A stretch of 64,000 nt of DNA from Mycolicibacter longobardus (GCF_002102265.1 NZ_LQPG01000035.1:1-64000); one strand, 5' to 3'. Numbered from the stretch's first letter, positions 16,891-25,413 are shown. The notes: generated by a model from the letters alone, not told the origin. A program made the numbers and translations.

Positions 16891-17713
16891 GCAATCCAGC
16901 CCCCACCAGCCGGCGACAACAGCGCAACCAACACAGCTGCCATTCACGTTCCTCACCCTGCTCGGCTTGACTGCGGACGAGGACGGCAACGTCTACACCG
17001 TCGGCAGCCCCTGGAACACCATCACGGTGATGAAACTGGCGGCCGGGTCCACCACACCCACCGAACTACCGTTTCCAGACCTTGGGAGCGCCTCAGACAT
17101 CACGGTCGATACGTCCGGCTCCGTTTACGTCACCGATTTCAAAAACAAACGGGTGCGTAAGCTCTCTGCGGGGTCGAACTCTCCTATCGACCTGCCATTC
17201 TCCGATCTGGTGAGTCCGCAGGGTGTGGCGGTAGACGCAGCGGGCAACGTATACGTCAGCGACCAGGTCGAGTATGGCAACAACAGCATCTGGAGACTCG
17301 CTGCCGGATCGGATTCTCCCACCCGGCTGCCGTACTCCGTGCACTACGGTTCCGCGCACTTAGCGACGGACTCAGCGGGCAATCTATATATATGTGAGAC
17401 GGGCCGGGTTACGCGGTTGGCGCCGGATTCCGGCAAGGAAACCCGACTGCCGTTCACTGATCTCAAGCGACCGGAAAGCGTCGCTATCGACAGTGCCGAC
17501 AACATTTACGTGGCGGACGCGGGCGACAACAGCGTAGTGATGTTGCCGGTCGGCTCCACGAGACCGGTTGAGGTACCGGTCACCGGCCTCAAGTCCCCAT
17601 CGAAAATTGCGGTCGATGCGGCAGCCAACATCTACGTCGCCGACAATGGCCAGGTTCGCAACAGCGATGGCTACGAGGGCATCGGCCGTGTCCTGAAACT
17701 CGCCGCGCAGTAA
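15797..17713 (+). CDS. PknD-like Ser/Thr protein kinase with NHL beta-propeller sensor, second copy, 638 aa
   Basis: Same layout as its neighbour: GTG start, kinase domain with Lys44, HRDVKPAN and DFG, ITA-repeat transmembrane helix, then a six-bladed propeller (LGLTADEDGNVYTV to SKIAVDAAANIYVA). Residues 1 to about 364 are identical to the first copy; the propeller is related but clearly diverged. It could therefore respond to a different ligand while phosphorylating the same targets (inference). A -10-like TATGAT lies at 15761-15766. A tail near the end (NGQVRNSDGYEGIGR) adds a few residues to the last blade. Confidence 0.92.
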   Translation: MASAGSRVGSRIGPYRLTRLLGSGGFGEVYAAHDTDKDRMVALKLMTAAYSADPVFRQRLFREASTAGRLNEPHVVPIHSYGEIDGQLYIDMRLVDGTDLQKVLAHTGPLDPNRAVRIIRQIASALDAAHAATLVHRDVKPANILLTGDDFAYLADFGLANAATDTKLTNTGTTIGTMAYLAPERFTHLSNPDHRADIYALTCVLYECLTGTPPYQATDLPGLMGAHLSAPIPQPSKHRPGIPAALDGVISIGMAKEPINRYPTAGALATAARYALAAPNLNPHQANTQAAPLHGDLHQATTHAVPSDGSIQTYWPTPPPTRRPSRRALITTAITAITAITAITATVTLTHRPAHTKNATHTQTQQSSPHQPATTAQPTQLPFTFLTLLGLTADEDGNVYTVGSPWNTITVMKLAAGSTTPTELPFPDLGSASDITVDTSGSVYVTDFKNKRVRKLSAGSNSPIDLPFSDLVSPQGVAVDAAGNVYVSDQVEYGNNSIWRLAAGSDSPTRLPYSVHYGSAHLATDSAGNLYICETGRVTRLAPDSGKETRLPFTDLKRPESVAIDSADNIYVADAGDNSVVMLPVGSTRPVEVPVTGLKSPSKIAVDAAANIYVADNGQVRNSDGYEGIGRVLKLAAQ

Positions 17714-17841
17714 CCCGTCCAACGATAGGAGCCGACCACCAGCGTTAGACGGGAAGTGGCAACGACCTCAAGGGAACCGGTGGATGCCCTCTCGCTGGGT
17801 CTGGCGACCGAGGGTGTACGTGCCGCCGGCGAGTCTCCCGA

Positions 17842-18162
17842 TCACCGCCCGTGGGATCTGCCCCGATTGTGGAGTGGCACAGCGCTATTCGGCGGCGCCG
17901 AGATCCGGGTGATCGTGTAGCCGGATGGCAGTGTGAAGTTCATCTGTGTGGTTCCGAACTCGACCCGGCCGGCGTGCGATGTGCTCGGCTTTGCTGGGCC
18001 ATTGACATGCGCGTGTTCGACTGCAGCGGCGCGCCGGGCGGCCTCAAGGTCGATGTCGTACATGCCGTTCCAATCCCACGGCAAGCTGTCCGGATCGTCG
18101 AGCAGCGGAGTGATGTCGATGACGTCGCCGGCACGGAGTTGTTCGACGGGTACTTGTTCCAT
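17842..18162 (-). CDS. Hypothetical protein, 106 aa, paralogue of 13484-13624
   Basis: The start MEQVPVEQLRAGDV is chosen because GGAGC lies just upstream; an earlier in-frame start at 18219 adds 19 residues. The N-terminal half carries the shared motif LPWDWNGMYDIDLE. The C-terminal half (VEFGTTQMNFTLPSGYTITR) looks beta-rich. Function unknown. It lies just downstream of the kinase pair and convergent with it. Confidence 0.55.
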   Translation of the reverse strand: MEQVPVEQLRAGDVIDITPLLDDPDSLPWDWNGMYDIDLEAARRAAAVEHAHVNGPAKPSTSHAGRVEFGTTQMNFTLPSGYTITRISAPPNSAVPLHNRGRSHGR

Positions 18163-18215
18163 GCTGAGCTCCGATCTCTGGTGCGGTTGACGGGAAAGCG
18201 AGGAAGCGGGCACGT

Positions 18216-18503
18216 TCATTGTTTCACCGGTTCGATGATGTGTGGCGCCATGTGATACCAGTGCCCATCATCGCCGCGGCAGTACAGTTCGTCCGGGTCG
18301 ATCCGCCAGCTTTCCTGCTCATATGCGGTCAGCAGCTCCTCGCGGCGCTCCTGGTAGGGCGGATAGGGTTCGGCGGTCCCGTAGTGCCACCGGATCGTCC
18401 CATCGAGGTTGGTGGCCGGGCTGAGAATCCCGCCGGGAGTCTGGTGGTAGCGCACCCGATCGCCGCGTTGTACGGCGCTGCCGTCTGTGTAGTGGGCGAT
18501 CAT
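18216..18503 (-). CDS. Hypothetical protein, 95 aa
   Basis: Starts MIAHYTDGSAVQRGDRVRY, with its ATG overlapping the stop of the upstream 48-residue gene (ATGA), which indicates translational coupling. The residues GSAVQRGDRVRYHQTPGG suggest a small beta-barrel. It ends with several His/Tyr residues (HWYHMAPHIIEP). Not recognised. Confidence 0.6.
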   Translation of the reverse strand: MIAHYTDGSAVQRGDRVRYHQTPGGILSPATNLDGTIRWHYGTAEPYPPYQERREELLTAYEQESWRIDPDELYCRGDDGHWYHMAPHIIEPVKQ

Positions 18504-18646
18504 CCGCGGATCGCTTCGTTGACGATGGTGTCGATGGCATCTGGGATGCTGGAGAAGGGAATCGCCTCGGCGAGCCGTTCGTATTCCTCGTCGGTCAGCG
18601 GTGTGCCACCGGACCATTCACTGGCTTGTTCGCGCGAGATCAGCAT
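18500..18646 (-). CDS. Small protein, 48 aa
   Basis: AAGGA lies upstream of the ATG and the stop overlaps the next gene by four bases, so the short frame is likely real. The product (MLISREQASEWSGGTPLTDE and on) is acidic and helical. No family recognised. Confidence 0.5.
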   Translation of the reverse strand: MLISREQASEWSGGTPLTDEEYERLAEAIPFSSIPDAIDTIVNEAIRG

Positions 18647-18713
18647 GGCGGTGTTCCTTCCTTGTGGTGCAGTCGGCACCGACGGTTTCGGATCGGCGTA
18701 GGACGGTTGGCGG

Positions 18714-19112
18714 TTAGTACCGGTCTCGGTAGTTGATATTCATGAAGTGCACGACTCGGACCCCGTCGGGGTCCTGGGTGATCTTGGCCGGGGTCCGCTC
18801 AGCGTTGTCCGTGACCTCGGTGACCAGAATGGGCTCCACCGCCTCGAACCGGTCCCGGTCGCGATCCATCACGGTCCGATATCGTCCGGTCACCGGAATC
18901 CAGCCGCCTGCACCCTGTTCGGGAAGTGGAGACTCCAGCTCCAGCCCCCGCTCTGATAACCATCGGTAGAGCTCATCGGCTGTCCTGAACGCGGTGTGGG
19001 CCGTCTCTCGCGCCCGAAGCGTGTACCAGTAGCCGCAGGTGCGTTCGTGCGTGTCAGGCGTAAGCGACACAACATACATGCGGTCGAACTCCTGGACATA
19101 CGCGTTTTCCAT
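18714..19112 (-). CDS. Hypothetical protein, 132 aa
   Basis: AAGGAGGGG nine bases before the ATG is one of the strongest ribosome binding sites in this tract. The protein is mixed alpha/beta, with a helical middle (ADELYRWLSERGLELES) and a positively charged stretch MDRDRDRFEAVE. There is no export signal or known motif. Confidence 0.6.
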   Translation of the reverse strand: MENAYVQEFDRMYVVSLTPDTHERTCGYWYTLRARETAHTAFRTADELYRWLSERGLELESPLPEQGAGGWIPVTGRYRTVMDRDRDRFEAVEPILVTEVTDNAERTPAKITQDPDGVRVVHFMNINYRDRY

Positions 19113-19196
19113 AGACGGTTCCCCTCCTTGCGATTGCCTCTACGTTCTTGTGCGGCAGCGTCAGTCCGACTCTTGACACTCGCACGGTCGGGCCGG

Positions 19197-19559
19197 TCAG
19201 CCAGCCTTCGTCTGGATTCCCAAGACCCAGTGCTCGTCGACAGCTGCGACACCGACGATCACCGTGTTCACGCGGCCGGCGGCCAGGTCGTCGAGGTGGC
19301 CGGCGAAGTTCCCGTGCTGCGGCCGGACATACGCCGCGTGGTAGCGGTACGCCGTCCAGGGCCCGGCAGTGAAGCTGTCCATGCCATGTTCGCCGACATG
19401 GCCGGGCACTTCGAAACTCGATCCGATGTCGGAGACGTAGAGACCCTCGGAGCTGGTATTGATGTCGAATCCGTCTGCGTTGCGGGTGATTTCGATATCC
19501 ATATCGTCGAGGTGCATATCGCAGATGCGGTCGACGACCTGTTGGTAGCTCAGGGTCAT
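19197..19559 (-). CDS. Hypothetical protein, 120 aa
   Basis: Starts MTLSYQQVVDRICDMHLDD. The frame is open 42 codons further upstream but that part is Arg-rich and without a good start. The protein is acidic at the N-terminus, with a mixed alpha/beta body ending in VAAVDEHWVLGIQTKAG. Unknown function; it resembles phage and plasmid accessory proteins. Confidence 0.55.
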   Translation of the reverse strand: MTLSYQQVVDRICDMHLDDMDIEITRNADGFDINTSSEGLYVSDIGSSFEVPGHVGEHGMDSFTAGPWTAYRYHAAYVRPQHGNFAGHLDDLAAGRVNTVIVGVAAVDEHWVLGIQTKAG

Positions 19560-20156
19560 GGCGTACCGCCCCGGCTGCCGGGTGCGGGGCGAACAGCACC
19601 TCGGGGCCGGCGCCCACCAAAGCGTAGGCCGCCTCGACCTGAGCGCGAACGATCGTCCGCCGTTTGCCCGCGCCGGCCGGCCCATGGCTCGCGGCCAGCG
19701 CCCATGATCACACCAGCTGGACCCCTCGGTGGGTCAACCACGGCCGGAGCATCCGTGCGGGCATCGCCGCGCGTTCTGCCGAAGTCCCCTCCCGGCCGGT
19801 ATCCTACTGACCGCGGCGCGATCCAGTCTCGTTTCGCAGTTCGCTTCTGCTGCCCAGCTATTCGCATGCAGGTTCCCCTCCCCCGTGGAGCGCTCAGTCA
19901 CCATCGTTGCACCCACGCACTGCGCAACTGAGCAGCAAAACCGCCCAACCCCTACTGATTCAGTGGCGGCCTTTATCGGTGTGGGTCCGGCGAGGCGACG
20001 GCCAGATGTATCGGTCGGTCACGCCCGACTGTCGATGTGGGCGCGCACCTCCCAAGCAAGGCGATCGCCGCGGCCCTGAGGCGCCTATCGGCGGGGCTGC
20101 ATTCGCCTGCGGCCGCCAATGTTTGCGCAGACGGAGCGACCGCAGGGCCGCTCTGT
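19560..20156. other. Gap, possibly with gene remnants
   Basis: No gene is assigned in about 600 bases. One minus-strand frame between about 19700 and 19560 reads RRTIVRAQVEAAYALVGAG, with coding-like third positions, but no start codon follows its upstream stop and it would overlap the 19197-19559 gene. It may be the remnant of a displaced gene. The rest shows nothing. Confidence 0.3.
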
Positions 20157-20408
20157 TTAGCCGTCGCCGACGTGGCTACTCTCGTAGCCCTCCATGTCAC
20201 CGACTTCGTCGTCGTAGTTGGACGGGTTGTCGCGCCAGTCGTCGCGCAGCCGCTGGCCGAGGGCGTTGTACTGCGCGTCGCACTTCGTGCATGAGACGTC
20301 ACCCTGGCCGGGATAGTGTTGGACCTCGGCACCGCAGCGTGAACAGTCCCAGGCATAGACACGGCGCCCGTAGCCGTATTCATCGGCAATTTCACGGATT
20401 TCGGGCAT
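20157..20408 (-). CDS. Zinc-ribbon small protein, 83 aa
   Basis: Two CxxC pairs, CSRCG (about residues 22-26) and CTKCD (about 40-44), make a zinc ribbon. The C-terminal segment LRDDWRDNPSNYDDEVGDME is a signature I associate with a small-protein family common in actinobacteriophages and mycobacterial plasmids; its function is not known. It is soluble and acidic. No neighbour overlaps it. Confidence 0.7.
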   Translation of the reverse strand: MPEIREIADEYGYGRRVYAWDCSRCGAEVQHYPGQGDVSCTKCDAQYNALGQRLRDDWRDNPSNYDDEVGDMEGYESSHVGDG

Positions 20409-20482
20409 ATTTCAGTTCCTTCCACTGCTCGTGGGCCAGCAGCCCGGGGCACGCTGGGGGTTTACTTCGCCCAACGTCGTGG

Positions 20483-20815
20483 TCAGGGGTAAAACGGGTC
20501 TGCGTACTCACCGATGAGCCTTTCGAGAGGAAAGCCGTCATATGCGACGTAGAGCGTGCCGGCGACGATCTGCCACTCACCTCCCAGGTATTCATCCAGG
20601 ATGATGTTGCGGGAGGCGTCCAGTGCATCGCTGGGCTGCGCCGGCGAGATACCGCGGTCACTCGCGCCAGCGGCCATCGCCTTCTGCACTCGTGCCAGGT
20701 AGTCGACGGTGCTGTCCGCCCCGGCTGCGATGATCTTGCCGAACCCCCACACGTCATAGACGGTCGCCACAGTTACTCCCCCCGAATCGACGATCCCGAA
20801 TTCTGTCGATCGCAT
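20483..20815 (-). CDS. Hypothetical protein, 110 aa
   Basis: Soluble, with a helical middle (TVDYLARVQKAMAAGAS) and a hydrophobic C-terminal half. The start at 20815 is the longest; internal GTG codons at about codon 14 are alternatives. It lies 74 bases upstream of the zinc-ribbon gene on the same strand. Not recognised. Confidence 0.5.
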   Translation of the reverse strand: MRSTEFGIVDSGGVTVATVYDVWGFGKIIAAGADSTVDYLARVQKAMAAGASDRGISPAQPSDALDASRNIILDEYLGGEWQIVAGTLYVAYDGFPLERLIGEYADPFYP

Positions 20816-21086
20816 TCACGCGATCGGACACCCCGCAGCCCACCGCTCGACCCGGCTCCCCTCTCGGCCGGCACGCCGAGAGGGTGGCCTGGCGCGAGTC
20901 CGCGTATCCGCGCTCGATTGCGCACCTTCTCGCCACGCGCCCGCGTAGATCGCCACATCCCCCTCGTGCTGCCGATCAGCAATCGCTGGTGCATTCATGC
21001 CAACCATCACATCGCAGGGCACCTACGAGAATCGTTTTGCGACACGCCAACCCCCCTCCTTTCAAAGAGGTCGACCTGCGGTATCG

Positions 21087-21518
21087 CTAGCAGCTGTCAA
21101 TTCCGGTGGTAATCGTGTGCACACCTGCAGCGTCATAGTTGTGATGCTCGTTGCCACCCAGTGCGGCAAGCGCCTGTGCGACCAGCTGGGGCAGCATTGT
21201 TGCCGATGCCGTCTGATGCCTAACGCTGGCCAGGATCGTCTGTCCATCGACCCAATCTGGGTGCGCTGGATCGCTCGGATACAGGCTGACGTTGTAGCCG
21301 ATGGCGATACCCTCGGATTCAAGTTGCCGCCGACGCTCAAGACCCATCAACCCGGCATCCCAGTCTGTGATCCACAGCCACACACCACCTTCGAGACGTG
21401 CCTCAGCAATCAGGCATCCGCCACCGGAGTCGAACACCTCGAACTTGATCCCGTATGACCTGGCAATGCTCGCGAGCAGGTCGGCGTATCCGAGGTTGTA
21501 CGGGTCACGCACTGTCAT
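21087..21518 (-). CDS. Hypothetical protein, 143 aa
   Basis: AGAGGAAAAG precedes the ATG. The protein has an N-terminal helix (YADLLASIARSYGI), a beta-rich middle (GGVWLWITDWDAG) and a helical C-terminus (LPQLVAQALAALGG). This resembles small phage proteins of unknown function. It has no signal peptide. Confidence 0.6.
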   Translation of the reverse strand: MTVRDPYNLGYADLLASIARSYGIKFEVFDSGGGCLIAEARLEGGVWLWITDWDAGLMGLERRRQLESEGIAIGYNVSLYPSDPAHPDWVDGQTILASVRHQTASATMLPQLVAQALAALGGNEHHNYDAAGVHTITTGIDSC

Positions 21519-21702
21519 GTTCTTTTCCTCTAACTCCGCCGGCTTCCAGCCCTATTCACTTGCCAACGCTATGTGCCGGCCGCAACCAATTCCGGCTGCA
21601 ACATTCGGCCGGCGTCATTCGTCGGTGAGTCACGCCCTGGTTGGCGCTCCCTCTGCCCCGCTCCGAAGAGGACTAGCTCTCGCTGAAGCGTGGCCTGGTC
21701 TT

Positions 21703-22428
21703 TCAGCTCGCCAGCAGCGACGACAGCACCGCCCGTTGGTATCCGATGCCCGCCGCCCCGCGGTAGAGGTCGACCAGCTCGATCCCCAGGCCCTGCAGCC
21801 CCAGCAGCTCGACGGCGCTGCGCATGGCCGCCAAGTACCGGCTGGGCAGCAGCGCCTCGACCGTCCGCACATGTTGCACTGCTAGTTGCGAGGCCAGCCA
21901 TGCCGCATCGATTGCACCAGCTTGGCCCATCGCAACGTCATAGGGGCTGATCACCCGGTTGAGGTTCAACAGCCCATATTTGGCAGACAGAATCATGACG
22001 CGCCCGCCCACGATGCGCGCCCGGGCTTCAGCCGCGCGCAGAGTGAGGCGGAAGTGGTCACTGTCGTAAATCGTGCGTGCTCGTTCACTTCTGGCTAGCT
22101 TGCGGGCCGCGCAGGGCACGAGGACCAGCGTCGCAGGCAGCGGGTCGTGATCCGCCGGGCCGCTGATCCAGCCCAGCACAGTGGCGAGCTTGTCACCTCC
22201 ACTGCCGCCTACGGTTTCGCAGGGGGTGGGGTCATCGATATATCCGGTCCCGAAACCCAGTGGGTAGAACAGCGCGCACTGGACGGTCTTGCCGGCGCCG
22301 CTGTAACCGATGATCAGTCGTTCATCACCCCGACCGAGGACGTTGTCGTGGATCTTGTGGGCGACTGGGCTCCATCCGTGGAGACGGGCCGCATCGTTCA
22401 CTGCGATCACTGCCGAGCAAGTACCCAT
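21703..22428 (-). CDS. DUF6884-like protein, 241 aa
   Basis: The start MGTCSAVIAV is taken because the open frame upstream (another 113 codons) is Arg/Pro-rich. The C-terminal half (about 105-241) has the pattern of the DUF6884 family: LVPCAARKL, then IYDSDHF and ILSAKYGLL followed by I-PYD. The N-terminal part includes GYSGAGKT (about residues 41-48), which fits the Walker A pattern G-x4-GKT, but no Walker B is evident and the match may be chance. A small-molecule- or nucleotide-modifying role is sometimes guessed for the family; I cannot support one here. Confidence 0.55.
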   Translation of the reverse strand: MGTCSAVIAVNDAARLHGWSPVAHKIHDNVLGRGDERLIIGYSGAGKTVQCALFYPLGFGTGYIDDPTPCETVGGSGGDKLATVLGWISGPADHDPLPATLVLVPCAARKLARSERARTIYDSDHFRLTLRAAEARARIVGGRVMILSAKYGLLNLNRVISPYDVAMGQAGAIDAAWLASQLAVQHVRTVEALLPSRYLAAMRSAVELLGLQGLGIELVDLYRGAAGIGYQRAVLSSLLAS

Positions 22429-22564
22429 CAGGAATTCCCCTTCCCGGGCTCGTGCGCCCGGCTGCGGACCGGGGCGGTAGTTGACGTTACGGACACTAGA
22501 CGCCGGTACCGACAACATCGGCCATCGCCAGGCGGCAGGCCCGGATCCCTCCCCTTGCTCCGCT

Positions 22565-22789
22565 TCAGATTCCGGGGCCCGCGGGCCCTGGGCAGTCGCT
22601 GTAGCTGTCGAGGGGGTCGGTCGGCAGCAGCTGGCACACCGAGCACGTCGTGGTGCCGGTGAACCAACCTTGTTGCCAGGTGTGCGGGCGCGTTTGGGTC
22701 GCCTTGGCCGCCTCGATCTCCATGCACCACTGGCAACTGGTCCCGCCATCGATGGCACGGTTGCCACATTCGCAGTTCACCGCCGACAT
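22565..22789 (-). CDS. Cys-rich small protein, 74 aa
   Basis: Cysteines in CECG, CQWC and CSVC plus a final Cys suggest two zinc sites. The ATG shares one base with the upstream stop (TGATG), so translation is likely coupled. It lies in a set of three tightly linked genes with 22789-23052 and 23049-23243. Function unknown. Confidence 0.6.
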   Translation of the reverse strand: MSAVNCECGNRAIDGGTSCQWCMEIEAAKATQTRPHTWQQGWFTGTTTCSVCQLLPTDPLDSYSDCPGPAGPGI

Positions 22790-23052
22790 CAGACCGGCTC
22801 CTCAATCCACTCTCGGGCCTTAACAAGCCCCAGGGGCCCGTGGGCGATCACCTGATCCTCATTGCCGTAGTTCTTTGCGATGTACTTCGCGGTGTTCTCC
22901 GCCGTCCAGATGATGATCACCTGCGCGCCGAAGCGCTCGAAGGTTACGAGCGTCTCGCCACCCGGGCCGTGAACACCGTGCTCGGGCACGCTCACGCTCC
23001 ACCCGTTTCTGGCTGCCACCTCGGCCATCACGGCGCGTCCGTTGTAGCTCAC
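22789..23052 (-). CDS. Hypothetical protein, 87 aa
   Basis: GTG start with GGGGAG upstream; the start overlaps the stop of the upstream gene (GTGA). The N-terminus is helical (AVMAEVAARNGWSV), with a beta-rich core (QVIIIWTAENTAKYI). It is soluble and slightly acidic, and I do not recognise it. Confidence 0.6.
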   Translation of the reverse strand: MSYNGRAVMAEVAARNGWSVSVPEHGVHGPGGETLVTFERFGAQVIIIWTAENTAKYIAKNYGNEDQVIAHGPLGLVKAREWIEEPV

Positions 23053-23243
23053 GTTCGTACTCCCCTCTCGGCCTGATCAGCGGCCTGTCGAAGCCCAACG
23101 GCGATAACTGGATGGCCGTCGGCGTCCAGGCCGCTGGCGGCAGAGCGCGCCTGCTGCGGGGTCAGGCACACGTCGACGCTGGTCCCGAGGATTGCGTCGG
23201 GACCACGAATGATGACCTCGCCCACGCCGATGTCGATGATCAC
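23049..23243 (-). CDS. Small hypothetical protein, 64 aa
   Basis: Begins with a beta-like segment (IIDIGVGEVIIRGPD), followed by a helical end containing LTPQQARSAASGL. It overlaps the downstream gene by four bases. First gene of the three-gene coupled set. Confidence 0.55.
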   Translation of the reverse strand: MIIDIGVGEVIIRGPDAILGTSVDVCLTPQQARSAASGLDADGHPVIAVGLRQAADQAERGVRT

Positions 23244-23325
23244 CGCAGCGCCTCACGATCAACGTCGTTCAGTGACGTTGTCCGCCGGCGCCGTCCGGCC
23301 CCCCGGCCGCGGGGATCGTCGCTGA

Positions 23326-23544
23326 TCATTGACCGACGAGATCCGGCAGGCCAAATTGCTTGCGCACGGCCGGGTCTGTGATGTCGTCGGTGGTCGCCCA
23401 GGTGCCGTCGAGGTATCGGTGCGTCGCGTTGGCCGGGGCGCCGTCTTCGCGGGCCTGCTCGATCTGGTCGTCGATGTAATACTGGAATGACCCCATCCGT
23501 TGTCCCCACAGTCGGATGTACGGGTAGTCGTCTGTGCCGCTCAT
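23326..23544 (-). CDS. Small hypothetical protein, 72 aa
   Basis: The start MSGTDDYPYI has GAGGGGGAA upstream; an ATG nine codons earlier is also in frame. The product contains a helix (YYIDDQIEQAREDGAP) and the sequence YLDGTWATTDDITDPAVR. Not recognised. Confidence 0.55.
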   Translation of the reverse strand: MSGTDDYPYIRLWGQRMGSFQYYIDDQIEQAREDGAPANATHRYLDGTWATTDDITDPAVRKQFGLPDLVGQ

Positions 23545-23627
23545 GGCGTTCCCCCTCGGTTTGTCGGACATGAACCGCGTTCTGTTCCAGTTGCTTTGGT
23601 GCTGCTGCGCTGATGATCGCCTGCTTG

Positions 23628-23978
23628 TCAGAGCATGCCGGCGATGCGCATGTTGTTTCGGATGACCCGCAACAACGGCATGTGGTAACCCTCGCAGTCG
23701 ATCAGAAGTTCCCCGCCACACGCCCACGTGTGCTCGGCCACTTGCTGTTCGGTCATCTCCGACCTCAGGAGGCCGCATTCGGGTGATTGCCCGACGGTGG
23801 CGACAGCACGTGTCGCAGCGTCCTCCCACTCGCTGATCGGGTGGTGCAACGCGTGGTCGAGAACCCTGTCGAGGTCCTGAGCCGCTACCGGCGGAAGCCC
23901 AATGCTGTCGCCATCACCTCGACTGCAGGTCTCGGCCACATCGATGGGGTACATCGATCGCCACGTGACTTTTCTCAT
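23628..23978 (-). CDS. Hypothetical protein, 116 aa
   Basis: The start MRKVTWRSMYP overlaps the stop of the upstream gene by four bases. Residues about 28-60 are helical (DLDRVLDHALHHPI), and the C-terminal half contains several Cys (CGLL, WACGGE, DCEG) that may bind metal. Unknown function. Confidence 0.55.
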   Translation of the reverse strand: MRKVTWRSMYPIDVAETCSRGDGDSIGLPPVAAQDLDRVLDHALHHPISEWEDAATRAVATVGQSPECGLLRSEMTEQQVAEHTWACGGELLIDCEGYHMPLLRVIRNNMRIAGML

Positions 23979-24148
23979 CGAAGGCCCCGCGTCATATTGA
24001 CTGCGCCACCCCTGAGGCGTTCCGGGATAACCCCAAGTATCGGCTCGTCGGGGAATGCGTCCAGGTGTTGCTCCCGGGCGTGTTCTTCGTCGTCGGCCAT
24101 CCATCCGCGCGTTCCCAGATCCGATGTGACCAAATAGTTCTCGAACAT
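23975..24148 (-). CDS. Small protein with HAREQHLDAFP motif, 57 aa
   Basis: The ATG giving MFENYLVTS is preferred because GAGGAAGCGC stands directly before it. The segment EHAREQHLDAFPDEPILGV recurs in small proteins of actinobacterial phages and plasmids, to my knowledge without assigned function. It overlaps the downstream gene (ATGA). Confidence 0.6.
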   Translation of the reverse strand: MFENYLVTSDLGTRGWMADDEEHAREQHLDAFPDEPILGVIPERLRGGAVNMTRGLR

Positions 24149-24228
24149 GCGCTTCCTCATCTCTCGGGGGCCGCGATCCTCTTTGTCGTCACGAATGCCA
24201 AGGCGCTGTGAACTGACCACTCTGGGTT

Positions 24229-24609
24229 TCACGCCGACGTCCGGACAGCGGCGCCACCATCCCAAAAGTCCCTGACACCGGCAGCAAACGCCGAGCGGTA
24301 GTCCTGAGCGTCGAGGCCACCGAACCGATCCGGTACGTCACAGGCGATTTCGGTTTCGCGTGTGGCCTGCTGGTAGGCATGGAAGTAGAGCGCGCTCTCA
24401 AATCCACGCGAGTGACCCAGCTCGTAGGCCTCCGAACTGATCCACATGGTGTCTGCGGTGATGTCGGCCACGGTGGCTGCGGTATCGGTGTGTACGACTT
24501 CGGCATTGCCGCCGGCGAAGCGCAATTGATCGGCCACCTTCACGCAGTGATGCGGATCGTTGGTGATCGAGCCGATCCCGCCAGATGCCCGTACCGCGTA
24601 TGTCCTCAT
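24229..24609 (-). CDS. Small-protein family member, paralogue of 12462-12833, 126 aa
   Basis: Starts MRTYAVRASG, and its ATG overlaps the stop of the upstream 46-residue gene. It aligns over its whole length with the 123-residue protein at 12462-12833. Shared segments include DPHHC, VVHTDTA and CDVPDRF. Conserved Cys and His residues hint at metal binding. Role unknown. Confidence 0.65.
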   Translation of the reverse strand: MRTYAVRASGGIGSITNDPHHCVKVADQLRFAGGNAEVVHTDTAATVADITADTMWISSEAYELGHSRGFESALYFHAYQQATRETEIACDVPDRFGGLDAQDYRSAFAAGVRDFWDGGAAVRTSA

Positions 24610-24746
24610 GACTTCCCCCCATATTCCGGCTCGGCGTAGTGGCCCCGGTCGCTGCGATCTGGCGCCCCCTCGTCTAGGTGGACGAACCCGCCGTACTCGG
24701 GGTCCTCGCCAACAGGTGCTCCGCATTTCCGGCAAAACTCTTGCAT
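24606..24746 (-). CDS. Small zinc-knuckle protein, 46 aa
   Basis: MQEFCRKCGAPVGED at the start gives a single CxxC pair; a dimer or partner would be needed for a full zinc site. Its stop overlaps the start of the next gene (ATGA), and it begins nine bases after the stop of 24756-24965, so it is part of a coupled unit. Confidence 0.5.
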   Translation of the reverse strand: MQEFCRKCGAPVGEDPEYGGFVHLDEGAPDRSDRGHYAEPEYGGKS

Positions 24747-24755
24747 GCCAACGCC

Positions 24756-24965
24756 CTACCTCAGCGACGCCAGCAACTCGGCCGTCGCGTTGGCCAGCGC
24801 CCCGGCAGCATGGGTATCGGCAGCACCGTTGGCCCACATGCCCGCGTTGAGGGCGTTGAGGGCGTCGGTGAGATTTCGCACCTGATGCGGCTCAACGCTC
24901 CAGAACTGCGCGTGCGGTTGCCATGCCTGGGACTTGCTGATCTGCTCAGCGGTGAAGATCGGCAC
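24756..24965 (-). CDS. Small helical protein, 69 aa
   Basis: Two helical segments (about 5-15 and 30-69) flank a His/Trp-containing loop. The segment LNAGMWANGAADTHAAGAL recurs in altered form in the remnant at 13213-13387. First gene of the unit that continues through 24606 and 24229. Unknown function. Confidence 0.5.
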   Translation of the reverse strand: MPIFTAEQISKSQAWQPHAQFWSVEPHQVRNLTDALNALNAGMWANGAADTHAAGALANATAELLASLR

Positions 24966-25169
24966 ACCATCCCCCTGACTCGCCAGGCAACCAGTTTCAG
25001 CGGCCTGATTCGATCATGGCCCAGCACGCCCGCCCGTTTTGGGCCACGACACGCACACCCCTCTACTTCCGGGGAAGCCACACCCAGCCTTGGGGAATCG
25101 GTCGGTCAGCAACTAGCCCTGGCGGGGCGCAGTGGCCCTAACGCGGACGTGGGAGAAGCGGTGGGGCGC

Positions 25170-25305
25170 TCACGATGCCGACTCCGCCGTGGTACCCGAG
25201 ACGATGAACTCGGCCGGGCCGTCGATGTCGGCGATATACGCGCGCCGCTCGTCCTGGTCCTGCAGCCACTCATTGAATCAGGTTGGCGATCAGGTTCACG
25301 TCCAT
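25170..25305 (-). pseudogene. Small gene with an apparent one-base frameshift
   Basis: GGAGGAAGCA precedes an ATG (25305) that opens MDVNLIANLIQ and then hits TGA. One base along, the other frame continues as EWLQDQDERRAYIADIDGPA and runs to a stop at 25170. Neither half has its own plausible start or end without the other, so the original protein was probably about 45 residues. Either an indel has broken the gene, a sequencing error is present, or the ribosome shifts +1 at CAA-TGA-G. Confidence 0.45.
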
Positions 25306-25413
25306 TGCTTCCTCCGTTGGGTGGTGAGGCTGAAGGTTCAGATGATGCTGGAGACGACAGGCTCCATGCCCTTGTCGAGCGGCGAGCTCCGACTCCGAAC
25401 GCACGCAGCTCGA

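Noticed and set aside
21703..22428. GYSGAGKT as evidence for an ATPase
   Set aside because: Matches the Walker A pattern, but no Walker B or P-loop fold context is visible; not used for the call.
22429..22767. N-terminal extension of the DUF6884-like protein
   Set aside because: Arg/Pro-rich and overlaps the well-supported Cys-rich gene at 22565-22789.
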